A DNA stretch of 8,895 nt from Erythrobacter sp. CCH5-A1 (lineage in GTDB: Bacteria; Pseudomonadota; Alphaproteobacteria; Sphingomonadales; Sphingomonadaceae): assembly GCF_001557115.1 (NCBI RefSeq), contig NZ_LSKQ01000281.1, positions 1-8,895 of the forward strand. The letters are read 5' to 3'. This document shows positions 1-7,174 of this stretch, piece by piece (position 1 is the stretch's first letter; every line of letters begins with the position of its first letter). The position numbers and the translations under genes are program-made. The notes beneath the pieces were generated by a model that saw only the letters and a list, made by a program, of their open reading frames with translations, had not been told where the DNA came from and searched no databases.

Positions 1-53
1 GGTCTCCTCTGAAAGCAGTTACCACGGCCGAGCACAAAATTTTAAACAGTCTC
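1..53 (-). mobile_element. Probable terminus of an unidentified insertion sequence that truncates istA
   Basis: Recognisable IstA sequence ends at the Tyr codon at 54-56. Downstream of it (minus strand, from 53 leftward) the sequence reads GAGACTGTTTAAAATTTTGT, an AT-rich stretch unlike the preceding GC-rich istA coding sequence. The switch from conserved protein to an AT-rich GAG...TTTAAAA motif is what an insertion-sequence end looks like. The motif resembles termini of IS256- or IS1182-like elements, but I cannot assign a family from 53 bases. It could also be a deletion junction. The break point is seen in the sequence; calling it an IS end is inference. Confidence 0.4.
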
Positions 54-728
54 ATAATGACTGGCCAGCGCTGCGAACCGCGCGTTGACCTGCCGCGCCT
101 TGCCAGTGCCGACCTTGTCCACCGCGGTCTTCATGTTGTCGAAGATCCCACGGTGCGGAACACCGCCCAGAACCCGGAACGCCTGCGTCAGCGCATCGAA
201 CAGCATCTCATGGGTCTGCAGCGGATAAGCCCTGACGATAAAGGCCTTGCTGTGCGTCAGCTTGGTATGGGCCGCCTGCAGCTTCACACGCTCGCCGCCG
301 AGAACCGCCCAGTCCTCGCTCCAGTCAAACTGGAACGCCTCCCCCGGCGCAAACACCAGCGGCACGAAGGTCCCGCGTCCACTGGTCTGCTGTTCATATT
401 GCCGCTGCGCCTTCCACGCCCGCGCAAAAGCGGCAACGCGCCCGTAAGAACCGTCAAATCCCAACACCACCAGATCGGCGTGCAACTGCTTCACCGTGCG
501 TCGCTGTTTGCGCGACTTGGCAGCCTCGATCCGCAGCCAATGCGACAGCTTCTCAGCAAACGGGTCCAGCTTGCTGCAACGCTCGGGAACCCGAAACCGC
601 GGCTCTACCGCGCCGCTGCGCAGATACTTGCGGATCGTGTTCCGCGACAAGCCAGTGCGCCGCGCGATCTCCCGGATCGGCATCCGGTCTCGCAGATGCC
701 AGCGACGGATAACACTCAGTAACGCCAT
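42..728 (-). pseudogene. istA: Truncated IS21-family transposase IstA
   Basis: IstA is the DDE-type transposase of IS21 elements and works with the AAA+ ATPase IstB. I place the start at the ATG at 728-726, because AGGAG (741-737) lies 8 bases upstream. A GTG 9 bases earlier overlaps that AGGAG and is unlikely. The N-terminus carries a helix-turn-helix (IREIARRTGLSRNTIRKYL, about residues 18-36). The first two catalytic Asp residues are visible in FDWSED (D135) and IFDNMK (D197). Full IstA proteins are about 400-500 residues. This one ends after ALASHY with three foreign residues (ETV) and a stop. It therefore lacks the third catalytic residue, the Glu normally found shortly after this point, and should be inactive. 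No istB is present in the window. Confidence 0.88.
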
Positions 729-841
729 GTCGATCACTCCTGTCTCCCTCGCTGCTCACAGCAAGGAACGGGTCAAAACATGGGTCAAATCTCAACGAAA
801 ACTCACCACCCTCCCGGGTCAAATCTCAACGGAAATCTACA
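54..841 (-). mobile_element. Partial IS21-family insertion sequence (one end plus 5' part of istA)
   Basis: The element end is at about 841, where the minus strand begins TGTAGATTTCCGTTGAGATT, with the 5'-TG expected of IS21-family ends. A 16-base motif CGTTGAGATTTGACCC occurs twice just inside this end (minus strand, covering 831-816 and 797-782), and a shorter GTTTTGACCC copy follows at 779-770. Multiple repeated motifs near the end are the IstA-binding arrangement known for this family. Only istA follows, and it is cut at 54. istB and the other end are absent, so this copy cannot move on its own. It is inserted in the 3' part of the kinase gene, in the same transcriptional direction. Confidence 0.85.
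782..831 (-). repeat. IS21 end repeats (two 16-bp direct copies)
   Basis: The plus strand shows GGGTCAAATCTCAACG at 782-797 and again at 816-831, in direct orientation. A partial third copy, GGGTCAAAAC, lies at 770-779. IS21-family elements carry repeated transposase-binding sequences near their ends, and these match that arrangement. They lie between the element tip at 841 and the istA start at 728. They also fix the element's boundary and orientation. Confidence 0.85.
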
Positions 842-3311
842 ACTCGGAGGCAAAGTAACGGATCACATGCGTTAGCGGATAGTCAGCGCCGAAAGCTTCT
901 TGTGCTGTTTCCAGTGCATCGCGTGCAACTTTCAGGCCCTCCGTGCGCCGCGCGGTCAGGCAACGGGTCGAGGCATAGTCTATCTGCCCGGCGAGTGCCT
1001 GATGCGAGGCTGGGCCGGCCGACGCTGCTGCCCCCTGCCACACGCGCTCGGCTTCATTGGCCGCTTCATCATATCGGCCCAGAGCTGCCATGCTTTCGAA
1101 CCGGGTCGACCGCAGGGCCAGAGTGAACCGATGCTGCGGCCCGAGACGTTGCTCCATCGCCGCCAGCAACGGCGCACTGTCCCTAAGCGCGGCGTCATGC
1201 TCGCCGAGCATGGAGAGCGCGTTGAGCCAGTGCTGGCGCGTTACCAGCGTATCCGGGTGGTCAGCGCCGCGCACACTCACCGATTCCTTGATTGCTGCAC
1301 GTGCAATCGGTTCCGCATCCTGTGCCCGGCCGAGACGCATCAGGGTAAGCGCGAGCGATGACTTGATCTTCAGCGCCTGAGTGGGCGAAGCCGCGTCGGG
1401 ATCGCTCCTGACAATGGCTGCAGCGCGCCGGAACGCCCGTTCGGCCAGCGCCAGATCGGCCATATAGCCATAGGCGCCCTCGGCCTGCGCAAAGGCAAAC
1501 CCGATCCTTCCTCGCTCTCTGCGTTCGGCGAGGCGGTTTCTTTCGGACTCCAGCAAGCGACCCGCTTCTTCAAGCCGGTCGGGCTGACCGGAAACGCTGT
1601 TCATATGGATGAGAGCCAGCCGGCCGAGCGTAGCATCCTCGCTTTCGGTCTCTTTTGCCTGCGCAAATAATGCCTCGCTCCTTGCAAACTCGGCGCGTGC
1701 CTTGTCAAAGTCGGCCCTGCCATAAAATGCGCGCGCAAGCGCGAGGTGCAGGCGTGCCGCAATGCCGGGATCGTCTGCATAGCGACGGTCGATGTTTGCA
1801 CTGGCACGGCTGATCGCCTCGACGACGGTCTCATCAGCGCCGCCCGCGCGGGCAGGATCGACACTGCCCAAAACATCTTCGGCCACGAAATTGTAACTGG
1901 TGTCGGCCAGGCTCCGAGCGGCGATCGCCTGATTGCGCTGGGACCAGGCATAGGCGCCGAATGCACTGCTTGCGATCAGGCCCATGGCCAGACTGCCTAC
2001 GGCCGCCTGCACCCAGGGCCGGCGTTGCAGCCTTCGCGCCTCCGCTTCCTGCTGAGCTGCAAATTGAGCAGCCTGACGCTCCAAGGCAGTGGCCTCTTCA
2101 CGGCGCTCAGCCAATCGTTCCAGCCGCAACGCCAGTTCATCCGCGCTCGCGAAACGCAGCTGAGGATCGCCCCTCGCTGCTCCGGCGATATCCTCGCGCA
2201 GAAGCGGATCAGGCACGTCAGCCTCCCAGCCCGGTGCCAGCGCACGATCAAAGTCGCCCACCACCAGCTGATAGAGGATCAGGCCCAGCGCATAGATATC
2301 GCTGCGGATGGTCGGCGTTGCATCGCCGACAAGCTCAGGCGCACGATAGGCAAGAGTACCCGAACGCGCGTTGTCCGTGTCGAGACCGACCTCCAGAAGC
2401 CCCGGATTGGTGATCCCGAACTGGTCGAGCACCGCCCCGTCGAGCAGTCGCCCACTGCCGAAATCGGCAAGTCTGACGATCATACCGGTCTCCCCGGCAT
2501 CGATCAGGATATTGGCGGGTTTGAGATCCTTGTGGAGCACCCCCAGAGCATGCACCGCCGCGAGTGCGCGCGCGATCCGCGTCGCCACGGCGAGGCGTCG
2601 GTCAAGGGCAATGGCGGGTAGCCCGCCAGCATCCTGTGCCCACTGCAACAGATCGCGTCCCCCATGGGCATATTCGAGAAAATAAGGCGAGGTTTCGAAA
2701 TTCCATTCGAGCAGCGCAGGAAGCGGGGCGGCAGACCCAAGGCCGGCAAAGACCACGCGCGACAGCGCCGCCTCTCGCTTCAGCGCGCGCAGCCGGTCGG
2801 GCGCATCGGCAAACTTGAACACCCGCTGCTCGCGGGTCTTGTCATGGCCAGCGAGCCACACATCCTCGCCGCCGCTATCCCCCAGCGCGCGCACGAGGCG
2901 CCATTGCCGCCGCCCCGGCACCGCATCGCCCGGCGCAAAGTTGAAGCGCGGCAAAAGCGGAGCATCGACAGTTTCAACCTCGACCTTCGCGATCAAGCGA
3001 TAGCCCACGCGCGGCACTGTCTCGATTATGCTGTCCTCGCGCTCGCCAAATGCCTTGCGGAGTTTGGAGATTGCTGTCGGGAGCGACCCCTCGACAACCG
3101 TGACTTCGGGCCAGACCGCATCGAGAATCTCGTCCTTGGTCACGACCTCGCCTGCGCGCAGCAACAGCTCGTGTAGGACTTCGAGCGGTTTGCTCTCGAG
3201 CGTTACCGGCCGCCCTTCGACCCGCAGCTCCCAGCCGGCCTCGTCGAACTCGGCACCGGAAAACTTCCACAGTCGCCGCCGGCGCCGTGATGAAGAACGG
3301 CTTGCTGCCAT
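837..3311 (-). CDS. Winged-helix DNA-binding / Ser-Thr protein kinase / TPR membrane protein, C-terminus cut by an IS
   Basis: This is a 824-residue predicted signalling protein. Residues about 15-110 form an OmpR/CadC-type winged helix (ELRVEGRPVTLESKPLEVL; AVWPEV; PTAISKLRKAFG; VPRVGYRL). Residues about 135-405 form a Hanks-type kinase: a degenerate glycine loop (LGDSGGEDVW), Lys in QRVFKFA (K166), catalytic HKDLKPAN (D262), DFG (D283) and APE (324-326). The core residues are present, so activity is plausible. The DFG-to-APE segment is long, about 43 residues. A helical, charged stretch precedes one transmembrane segment (about 434-456), with arginines on its N-terminal side. A TPR array including kinesin-light-chain-like repeats (GADHPDTL, LGPQHRFTL) follows to the end and is predicted periplasmic. 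I chose the ATG at 3311-3309, with GGGGAGG just upstream although the spacing is short. An in-frame TTG at 3365 lies in the likely promoter. The last codon and the TAG (837-839) straddle the IS21 tip, so the native C-terminus is lost. Confidence 0.9.
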   Translation of the reverse strand: MAASRSSSRRRRRLWKFSGAEFDEAGWELRVEGRPVTLESKPLEVLHELLLRAGEVVTKDEILDAVWPEVTVVEGSLPTAISKLRKAFGEREDSIIETVPRVGYRLIAKVEVETVDAPLLPRFNFAPGDAVPGRRQWRLVRALGDSGGEDVWLAGHDKTREQRVFKFADAPDRLRALKREAALSRVVFAGLGSAAPLPALLEWNFETSPYFLEYAHGGRDLLQWAQDAGGLPAIALDRRLAVATRIARALAAVHALGVLHKDLKPANILIDAGETGMIVRLADFGSGRLLDGAVLDQFGITNPGLLEVGLDTDNARSGTLAYRAPELVGDATPTIRSDIYALGLILYQLVVGDFDRALAPGWEADVPDPLLREDIAGAARGDPQLRFASADELALRLERLAERREEATALERQAAQFAAQQEAEARRLQRRPWVQAAVGSLAMGLIASSAFGAYAWSQRNQAIAARSLADTSYNFVAEDVLGSVDPARAGGADETVVEAISRASANIDRRYADDPGIAARLHLALARAFYGRADFDKARAEFARSEALFAQAKETESEDATLGRLALIHMNSVSGQPDRLEEAGRLLESERNRLAERRERGRIGFAFAQAEGAYGYMADLALAERAFRRAAAIVRSDPDAASPTQALKIKSSLALTLMRLGRAQDAEPIARAAIKESVSVRGADHPDTLVTRQHWLNALSMLGEHDAALRDSAPLLAAMEQRLGPQHRFTLALRSTRFESMAALGRYDEAANEAERVWQGAAASAGPASHQALAGQIDYASTRCLTARRTEGLKVARDALETAQEAFGADYPLTHVIRYFASEL

Positions 3312-3336
3312 GCGCCTCCCCACTGTGTCTGGACCG

Positions 3337-3365
3337 ACTTTAGAAATTCTTGAGACGCCCTTCAA
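3337..3365 (-). promoter_or_regulatory. Candidate sigma70-like promoter for the kinase gene
   Basis: Read on the minus strand, TTGAAG (3365-3360) is followed by a 17-base spacer and TAAAGT (3342-3337). Each hexamer matches the sigma70 consensus at four of six positions with ideal spacing. Transcription would start near 3330, leaving a leader of about 20 bases before the ATG at 3311. An upstream in-frame TTG codon coincides with the -35 box, which argues against its use as a start. This is a pattern match only, since alphaproteobacterial promoters are often divergent. Confidence 0.35.
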
Positions 3366-3367
3366 GA
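3348..3367. promoter_or_regulatory. Perfect 6-bp inverted repeat in the divergent intergenic region (candidate operator)
   Basis: TCTTGA (3348-3353) and TCAAGA (3362-3367) are exact inverted copies separated by 8 bases. The dyad overlaps the candidate -35 box of the kinase gene and lies 55 bases before the start of the divergent operon, so a bound protein could affect both. The kinase itself carries a winged helix. However, OmpR-type winged helices usually bind direct repeats, so the binder could be another regulator. A short dyad can also arise by chance. Confidence 0.3.
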
Positions 3368-3421
3368 CCCACTCGCCCAGCAGGCGTACCCAGCATCCGA
3401 AGTAAATCGGTCGGAAGGCCT

Positions 3422-3814
3422 ATGAGGATGGCAATGGCACAAACTGGGCGAAGGCATCTGGCTGCGATCGGACTTGGCGTGACCTGCCTCGCCCTTGCCG
3501 CGTGCGGCCAGTCCGAGTTCGCGGCAATGATTGAGGGCGAATGCCTGTCGAGCGGTCAGAACAGCGACTGCTCATGCATTGCCAAATCCCTCGATGACGG
3601 GCTGCCCGATCACCTCAAGACCGCATTCCCCGCGCTCCGCTGGCCGCTCAAGCCCCGCCCCGAAGATCGCGAAGCGGTGAACGGATCGCTGCTGCGCTCC
3701 GCCGGGGTGGATCCAGCCGACCGGCAGGCGGTGCGATCGATCCGCCAGGAATTCAAGGAACGTATGCACGCCTTGAATGCGCAGACCCGCCAGCTTTGCG
3801 GCGGTCAGATCTGA
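3422..3814 (+). CDS. Small Cys-rich lipoprotein, function unknown
   Basis: This predicted 130-residue outer- or inner-membrane lipoprotein is the first gene of the operon. A basic n-region (GRRH) and a hydrophobic stretch lead to the lipobox LAAC, with the lipidated Cys at residue 28. The mature part holds a Cys cluster (GECLSSGQNSDCSC) and one Cys near the C-terminus (QLCGGQI), which suggests disulfides in the periplasm. The rest is mostly charged and likely helical. The start is uncertain among the ATGs at 3422, 3428 and 3434. GGAAGG at 3413-3418 suits 3428 best by spacing, but all choices keep the same signal peptide. The stop lies 30 bases before the next gene. I do not recognise the family. 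Confidence 0.75.
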   Translation: MRMAMAQTGRRHLAAIGLGVTCLALAACGQSEFAAMIEGECLSSGQNSDCSCIAKSLDDGLPDHLKTAFPALRWPLKPRPEDREAVNGSLLRSAGVDPADRQAVRSIRQEFKERMHALNAQTRQLCGGQI

Positions 3815-3844
3815 ACGCGGCGACACCAACAGGGGAAACACATC

Positions 3845-4588
3845 ATGAAAGGCAAGATACTGGGTTTCAACCAGAGCGAGGGGTCCGGTGCGATCACTGC
3901 GGAAGATGGTTCGCGGCACCGGTTCCTGACCGAGGACTGGCGCGGCGAAAAGCCACCCGCTGCGGGCATGGCAGTCGACTTCGAAAGCGAAAGCGGCACT
4001 GCCAAGGACATTTACCCGATCGGTGGCGTCGCGCTGGACAGTATCAAGGTTGACCTCTCGGGCATTGCGGCAAGCCCGGAAGGGTCCAGGGTTGTCGCCT
4101 TGTTCACCCACTCCCTGGCAACGCCGCTGGCACTGGGGGTGCTGCTCGCCTGCTTCATGACCGCGCTGTCGTCTCCGGTTCAAAGCGCCACCCTGCTTGG
4201 GCTGGGACAGATCGTGAACCAGCTATCAATGGCGTCTGCTGCGGGCGGGATGATGGGCGCCGATACATCAGACATGGAGGCGATGCAGGCGCTGCTAACC
4301 CTGCGATTTGCAGCGCCGCTTGCCGCGCTGTGGCTGATCAGCGTGGCTTGGCGCGGCAAAAGCGAGAGACTGCCGCTGCTGGCAACCGGCGCTGCGGCGA
4401 TCATCGCGGCACTGCTGGTGGCGGGGCTGCGATCGGCGATCCTGTCGATGGCGCCTGATTTCCTGCGCGAACAGCTCGCCGCAGGAATCGGCCTCGGCCT
4501 CGGCGTGTGGCTGCTCTTCCTTCTTGGCGGCGCGCTGATTGCCGCAGGCCTCGGCAAAATCCGCAATCCGCTCACGAAAGGGGAATGA
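3845..4588 (+). CDS. Inner-membrane protein with N-terminal cold-shock-like domain and four membrane helices
   Basis: The 247-residue product starts at the ATG at 3845, with AGGGGA (3831-3836) 8 bases upstream. Residues 1 to about 62 resemble a cold-shock/OB-fold domain: KGKILGFNQSEGSGAI, then DGSRHRF, a Trp, and PPAAGMAVDFE. The aromatic residues of the usual nucleic-acid-binding motif are replaced (GSGAIT where KGFGFI is typical), so RNA or DNA binding is doubtful. Four hydrophobic segments follow at about 85-107, 148-168, 176-203 and 211-236. The cold-shock part would be cytoplasmic. Fusions of cold-shock-like domains to membrane segments are known in bacteria, but their role is generally unclear. 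Its TGA overlaps the ATG at 4585 (ATGA), which points to co-transcription with the next gene. Confidence 0.82.
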   Translation: MKGKILGFNQSEGSGAITAEDGSRHRFLTEDWRGEKPPAAGMAVDFESESGTAKDIYPIGGVALDSIKVDLSGIAASPEGSRVVALFTHSLATPLALGVLLACFMTALSSPVQSATLLGLGQIVNQLSMASAAGGMMGADTSDMEAMQALLTLRFAAPLAALWLISVAWRGKSERLPLLATGAAAIIAALLVAGLRSAILSMAPDFLREQLAAGIGLGLGVWLLFLLGGALIAAGLGKIRNPLTKGE

Positions 4589-4590
4589 CG

Positions 4591-5514
4591 ATGGCTCGCA
4601 AATACCTGCTCTCCGCTGCCATGATTGGTGTGCTTTCAGCCTGCAACAGCGCGAGCTCCGATCCCGCCGCGCCGCCACCGGAACGCGACCTCGCCGCCGA
4701 CGAGGGTCCGAACGGTGCGATGACTTATTATGGTAAGAAGATCGAGGTCGACTGCGACAGTGTCTCGATCCCGCCCCGTCCCGATGGCAGGCCGGTCGAC
4801 GATTTGCGCGGCTTGCGGCTGGGGGTCCCGCTCGAAACCGCAATCCGCTTTGCCCAATGTCCCAAGGGCGAGCAAGCCGACAGCGTGATGCTGGAAGGCG
4901 ACGGCCCCACCCTGCGCCGCGATCAGGCCGGGCTGAAGATCCGCAGCTTCGTTCGCATTGCCACCGGTACGCACAAGCCGCGCTGGGGTGCGACCGATGT
5001 GCTCAACTATGACCCCCGTACGAAACTCGAAACCGTCGATGCGCAGTGGAGCCTCTACGCCGACGGCATGCCCGGGCAGGAAAAGGTCTATGCCTTGTGG
5101 CTCGTCCAGCCCTTTGCACAAGGCGATCAGCCGACGATCGCGTCCCAGGTCGCCGCGCTAGAGGGCAAGTATGGCAAGCCCAGCCTGACCGGGGATCGCG
5201 GCGAACTGTTCTGGCTGTATGGGCCTGACGGCAAGCTCCTGCCCGAGTTCGACCGCGAAAAGCTGCGGCAGTGCAGCAACGGCATCGCCATCTATGGCAC
5301 GCAGATGAACTGGCGCCCGGATTGTGGCCTGACGATCGTCGCACAGGTCGATCGGTCTTATGATAATCCGCAGCTCGCCCAATCGGTGCAAGTCGCGATG
5401 ATCGATGCTGCGGCCTATTACGATTACGAGGTCAACCGCTTCCCTGCCGAACGCGACGCCTTGCGCGCGAGCCAGGCCGGACAAGCGAACGCCAACAAGG
5501 GAGCCGAGCTATGA
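4591..5514 (+). CDS. Lipoprotein of unknown function, related to the gene at 6242
   Basis: This predicted 307-residue lipoprotein starts at the ATG at 4591, which sits 6 bases after AAAGGGGA (4577-4584). An ATG at 4585 touches that ribosome binding site and is less likely. The signal sequence ends in the lipobox LSAC with Cys18, followed by a Ser/Pro/Ala-rich linker. The mature domain contains LRLGVPLETAIRFAQC (residues 75-90), a segment around WSLYADGMPGQEKVYALWL, then KYGKPS (193-198) with FWLYGPDG, and a C-terminal region starting near DCGLTIVAQVD. The same landmarks recur in the same order in the product of the gene at 6242, so the two appear to be paralogs. No enzyme motif is seen. It overlaps the next gene by 4 bases (ATGA, 5511-5514). 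Confidence 0.82.
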   Translation: MARKYLLSAAMIGVLSACNSASSDPAAPPPERDLAADEGPNGAMTYYGKKIEVDCDSVSIPPRPDGRPVDDLRGLRLGVPLETAIRFAQCPKGEQADSVMLEGDGPTLRRDQAGLKIRSFVRIATGTHKPRWGATDVLNYDPRTKLETVDAQWSLYADGMPGQEKVYALWLVQPFAQGDQPTIASQVAALEGKYGKPSLTGDRGELFWLYGPDGKLLPEFDREKLRQCSNGIAIYGTQMNWRPDCGLTIVAQVDRSYDNPQLAQSVQVAMIDAAAYYDYEVNRFPAERDALRASQAGQANANKGAEL

Positions 5515-6245
5515 CGCCCGGCACGATCAGGACCCGGTTGCTTGCCATGACCGCCGGCCCGTTCCTGCTTGTAGCCTGCAACAACAGCGCGCCGGCTGCT
5601 GATAACACCGCCACTGAGGCCGGAAGTGGGGAGGCGACGAATGACACCACGGCCAGCACTTCGGCTGCTCCTGTGTCGGCACCCGTGAACTGCGATCGGT
5701 TTGCCGACAATCTGACCGAACGCGACTGGGCCGTGGTTTATTACGGCATGACCGGCCTTGTGCCGCCGCGTGAGCAATGGGCGGACGAGGCACTCGTGTC
5801 GATCGACCGTTCGCTTGGCGCGGAGGAGGCCTGGAAGCGCGCCAATGCGCAGGTCGATGCACAATGGACAGCGATGAAGGACACGCGCTGCATCACGCTG
5901 CGGACCGGAGCCAATCCGGGCGAATATGATCCAGGTCTTGGCGGCATACCTTTCGGTGCCTTCGCCCCCGATGCCTATTTCCCGGTCGGCGAGAACACCA
6001 CGCCGGTCAGCCTGACGTTCCGCAACGCCGGTGCTGCACGGGTGTGGAAGATGGCACCCGATCGCGCCGCCGCGCTTCGCGCAGACAGCTGGTGGAACAG
6101 CGCGAGCCTGGTCATCCGCGCCCGTCTGGTGGCGGCCCGGCCAAGCGGCAATGGCGGCGCGATCGAAGCCGAGATCGTCAGCTTCGATCTTGAGCCGCCG
6201 GAATACAGCCGGGCCGCGCGTGAAACCTTCACGGTGTCACCATGA
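5511..6245 (+). CDS. Lipoprotein of unknown function
   Basis: This 244-residue product starts at the ATG at 5511, with AAGGGAG (5497-5503) 7 bases upstream and a 4-base ATGA overlap with the previous gene. The signal peptide ends in LVAC with Cys23. A low-complexity linker rich in Ala, Thr, Ser and Asn (about residues 24-58) tethers the mature domain. The domain begins around NCDRFADNLTERDWAVVYYG and carries CITLRTGANPGEYDP, GGIPFGAFAPDAYFPVG and, near the C-terminus, AEIVSFDLEPPEY. The YDP...GIPF...AYF pattern is reminiscent of uncharacterised DUF-type periplasmic proteins, but I cannot name one securely. The stop overlaps the next gene's start by 4 bases. Confidence 0.8.
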   Translation: MTPGTIRTRLLAMTAGPFLLVACNNSAPAADNTATEAGSGEATNDTTASTSAAPVSAPVNCDRFADNLTERDWAVVYYGMTGLVPPREQWADEALVSIDRSLGAEEAWKRANAQVDAQWTAMKDTRCITLRTGANPGEYDPGLGGIPFGAFAPDAYFPVGENTTPVSLTFRNAGAARVWKMAPDRAAALRADSWWNSASLVIRARLVAARPSGNGGAIEAEIVSFDLEPPEYSRAARETFTVSP

Positions 6246-7117
6246 TGTGGCTAAGGCTTGCGGCGCTGGTGATTGGTGCTGCCGCGCTAAGCGGCGCGGC
6301 CCCTGGCGACAAGAAGATCGAGCTGCTTGGCATTCCGATCGGTGCAGACCTGGCTTCGGCGGAATCGATCCTGGCGGCGCGAGGATATTCGCGCCAGACG
6401 CGTGCGAACTATTGTGACAATGGCCGGTTCTGCGAAGCCCCGATCACGATCGAAAATCTGCCCGGCACACGTTTTGTCAGTGCACTCCATGGCTGGCGCG
6501 ATCAGCCAGGCAAGGAGGAGAGCTTCAACTTCCACTTGACGGCACCGCCAGGCGAGGCGCGGGTGTGGTCAGCCGGTCTCGAACAGCGCTTTGGCGACTG
6601 GTTCCAGCCGAGTGCCGCCGCTCCGCTTGCATCCGACATTCTCGCCGAAGTTCGGACCCGTTATGGCCGCTCGACCTATGAAAGCGGGAATCTCACCGAT
6701 CCCTCTAACCGCGGGTCCAGCCTGTCGATGGTGTGGGTTTGGGACAGCAATGGCGGGCTCTATCGCTATCCCGATCTCTCCCGGTCGCGCTGGCCCAAGG
6801 GGTTGCTGGAAACCCGTGACAATTGCCAGACAGCCTTCGCCAAAGCTGCCGTCCCGCCAGGTAAGGGGACAGGCGGCGGAACCGGCAACGCGGCCGCTAT
6901 CAACCCTGAACCCTTCCTCCTCGCGCGAAAGGGAAACTGCGCGCTCATGATGGAGGCGGAGCTCTCGCAGACCCGGGGAAAGCTGCACCGCCTCCATATC
7001 CGGATCGTCGATTTCAGAGCGGGACACGATGCGCTGTTCCACACCACACGGCTTGTCAGCGAGGAGCGCGGCAGAGCCGATGCACAGCGTTCACGTAGCA
7101 ACCAGCCGGATTTCTGA
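6242..7117 (+). CDS. Secreted protein of unknown function, paralog of the lipoprotein at 4591
   Basis: This 291-residue product begins at the ATG at 6242 inside the ATGA overlap with the upstream gene. No clear ribosome binding site precedes it, so translation probably depends on coupling. An ATG at 6245 is the alternative. A short signal peptide (MMWLRLAALVIGAAALSGA) has a likely signal peptidase I site near residues 19-20 and no lipobox Cys, so the protein should be periplasmic or exported. The landmarks ELLGIPIGADLASAESIL, HGWRDQPGKEESFNFHL, RYGRSTYESGN with VWVWDSNGG, and NCALMMEAELSQ follow the order seen in the product at 4591. A Gly-rich stretch (about 207-217) separates two parts. The C-terminal tail is polar. 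Confidence 0.78.
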   Translation: MMWLRLAALVIGAAALSGAAPGDKKIELLGIPIGADLASAESILAARGYSRQTRANYCDNGRFCEAPITIENLPGTRFVSALHGWRDQPGKEESFNFHLTAPPGEARVWSAGLEQRFGDWFQPSAAAPLASDILAEVRTRYGRSTYESGNLTDPSNRGSSLSMVWVWDSNGGLYRYPDLSRSRWPKGLLETRDNCQTAFAKAAVPPGKGTGGGTGNAAAINPEPFLLARKGNCALMMEAELSQTRGKLHRLHIRIVDFRAGHDALFHTTRLVSEERGRADAQRSRSNQPDF

Positions 7118-7174
7118 GCAGCCTCACCAGCTTCGCAAGACAGCATTCTGCCGCCAATCAAGGAGCAGCATCCG

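Noticed and set aside
1746..2621. Long open frame on the plus strand (291 codons) inside the kinase gene
   Set aside because: It lies antisense to well-conserved kinase motifs, has no domain or start signal of its own, and is typical of GC-rich antisense shadows.
3312..3365. Upstream TTG start extending the kinase by 18 residues
   Set aside because: The extension coincides with the candidate promoter, has no ribosome binding site and adds no conserved sequence. The ATG at 3311 is preferred.
3572..4183. 203-codon minus-strand frame across the first two operon genes
   Set aside because: It spans the boundary between two genes with clear starts and signals and shows no recognisable protein features.
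5511..6245. Third paralog of the 4591 and 6242 genes
   Set aside because: Only short chance matches (such as DAQW) are shared. The ordered landmarks common to the other two are absent.
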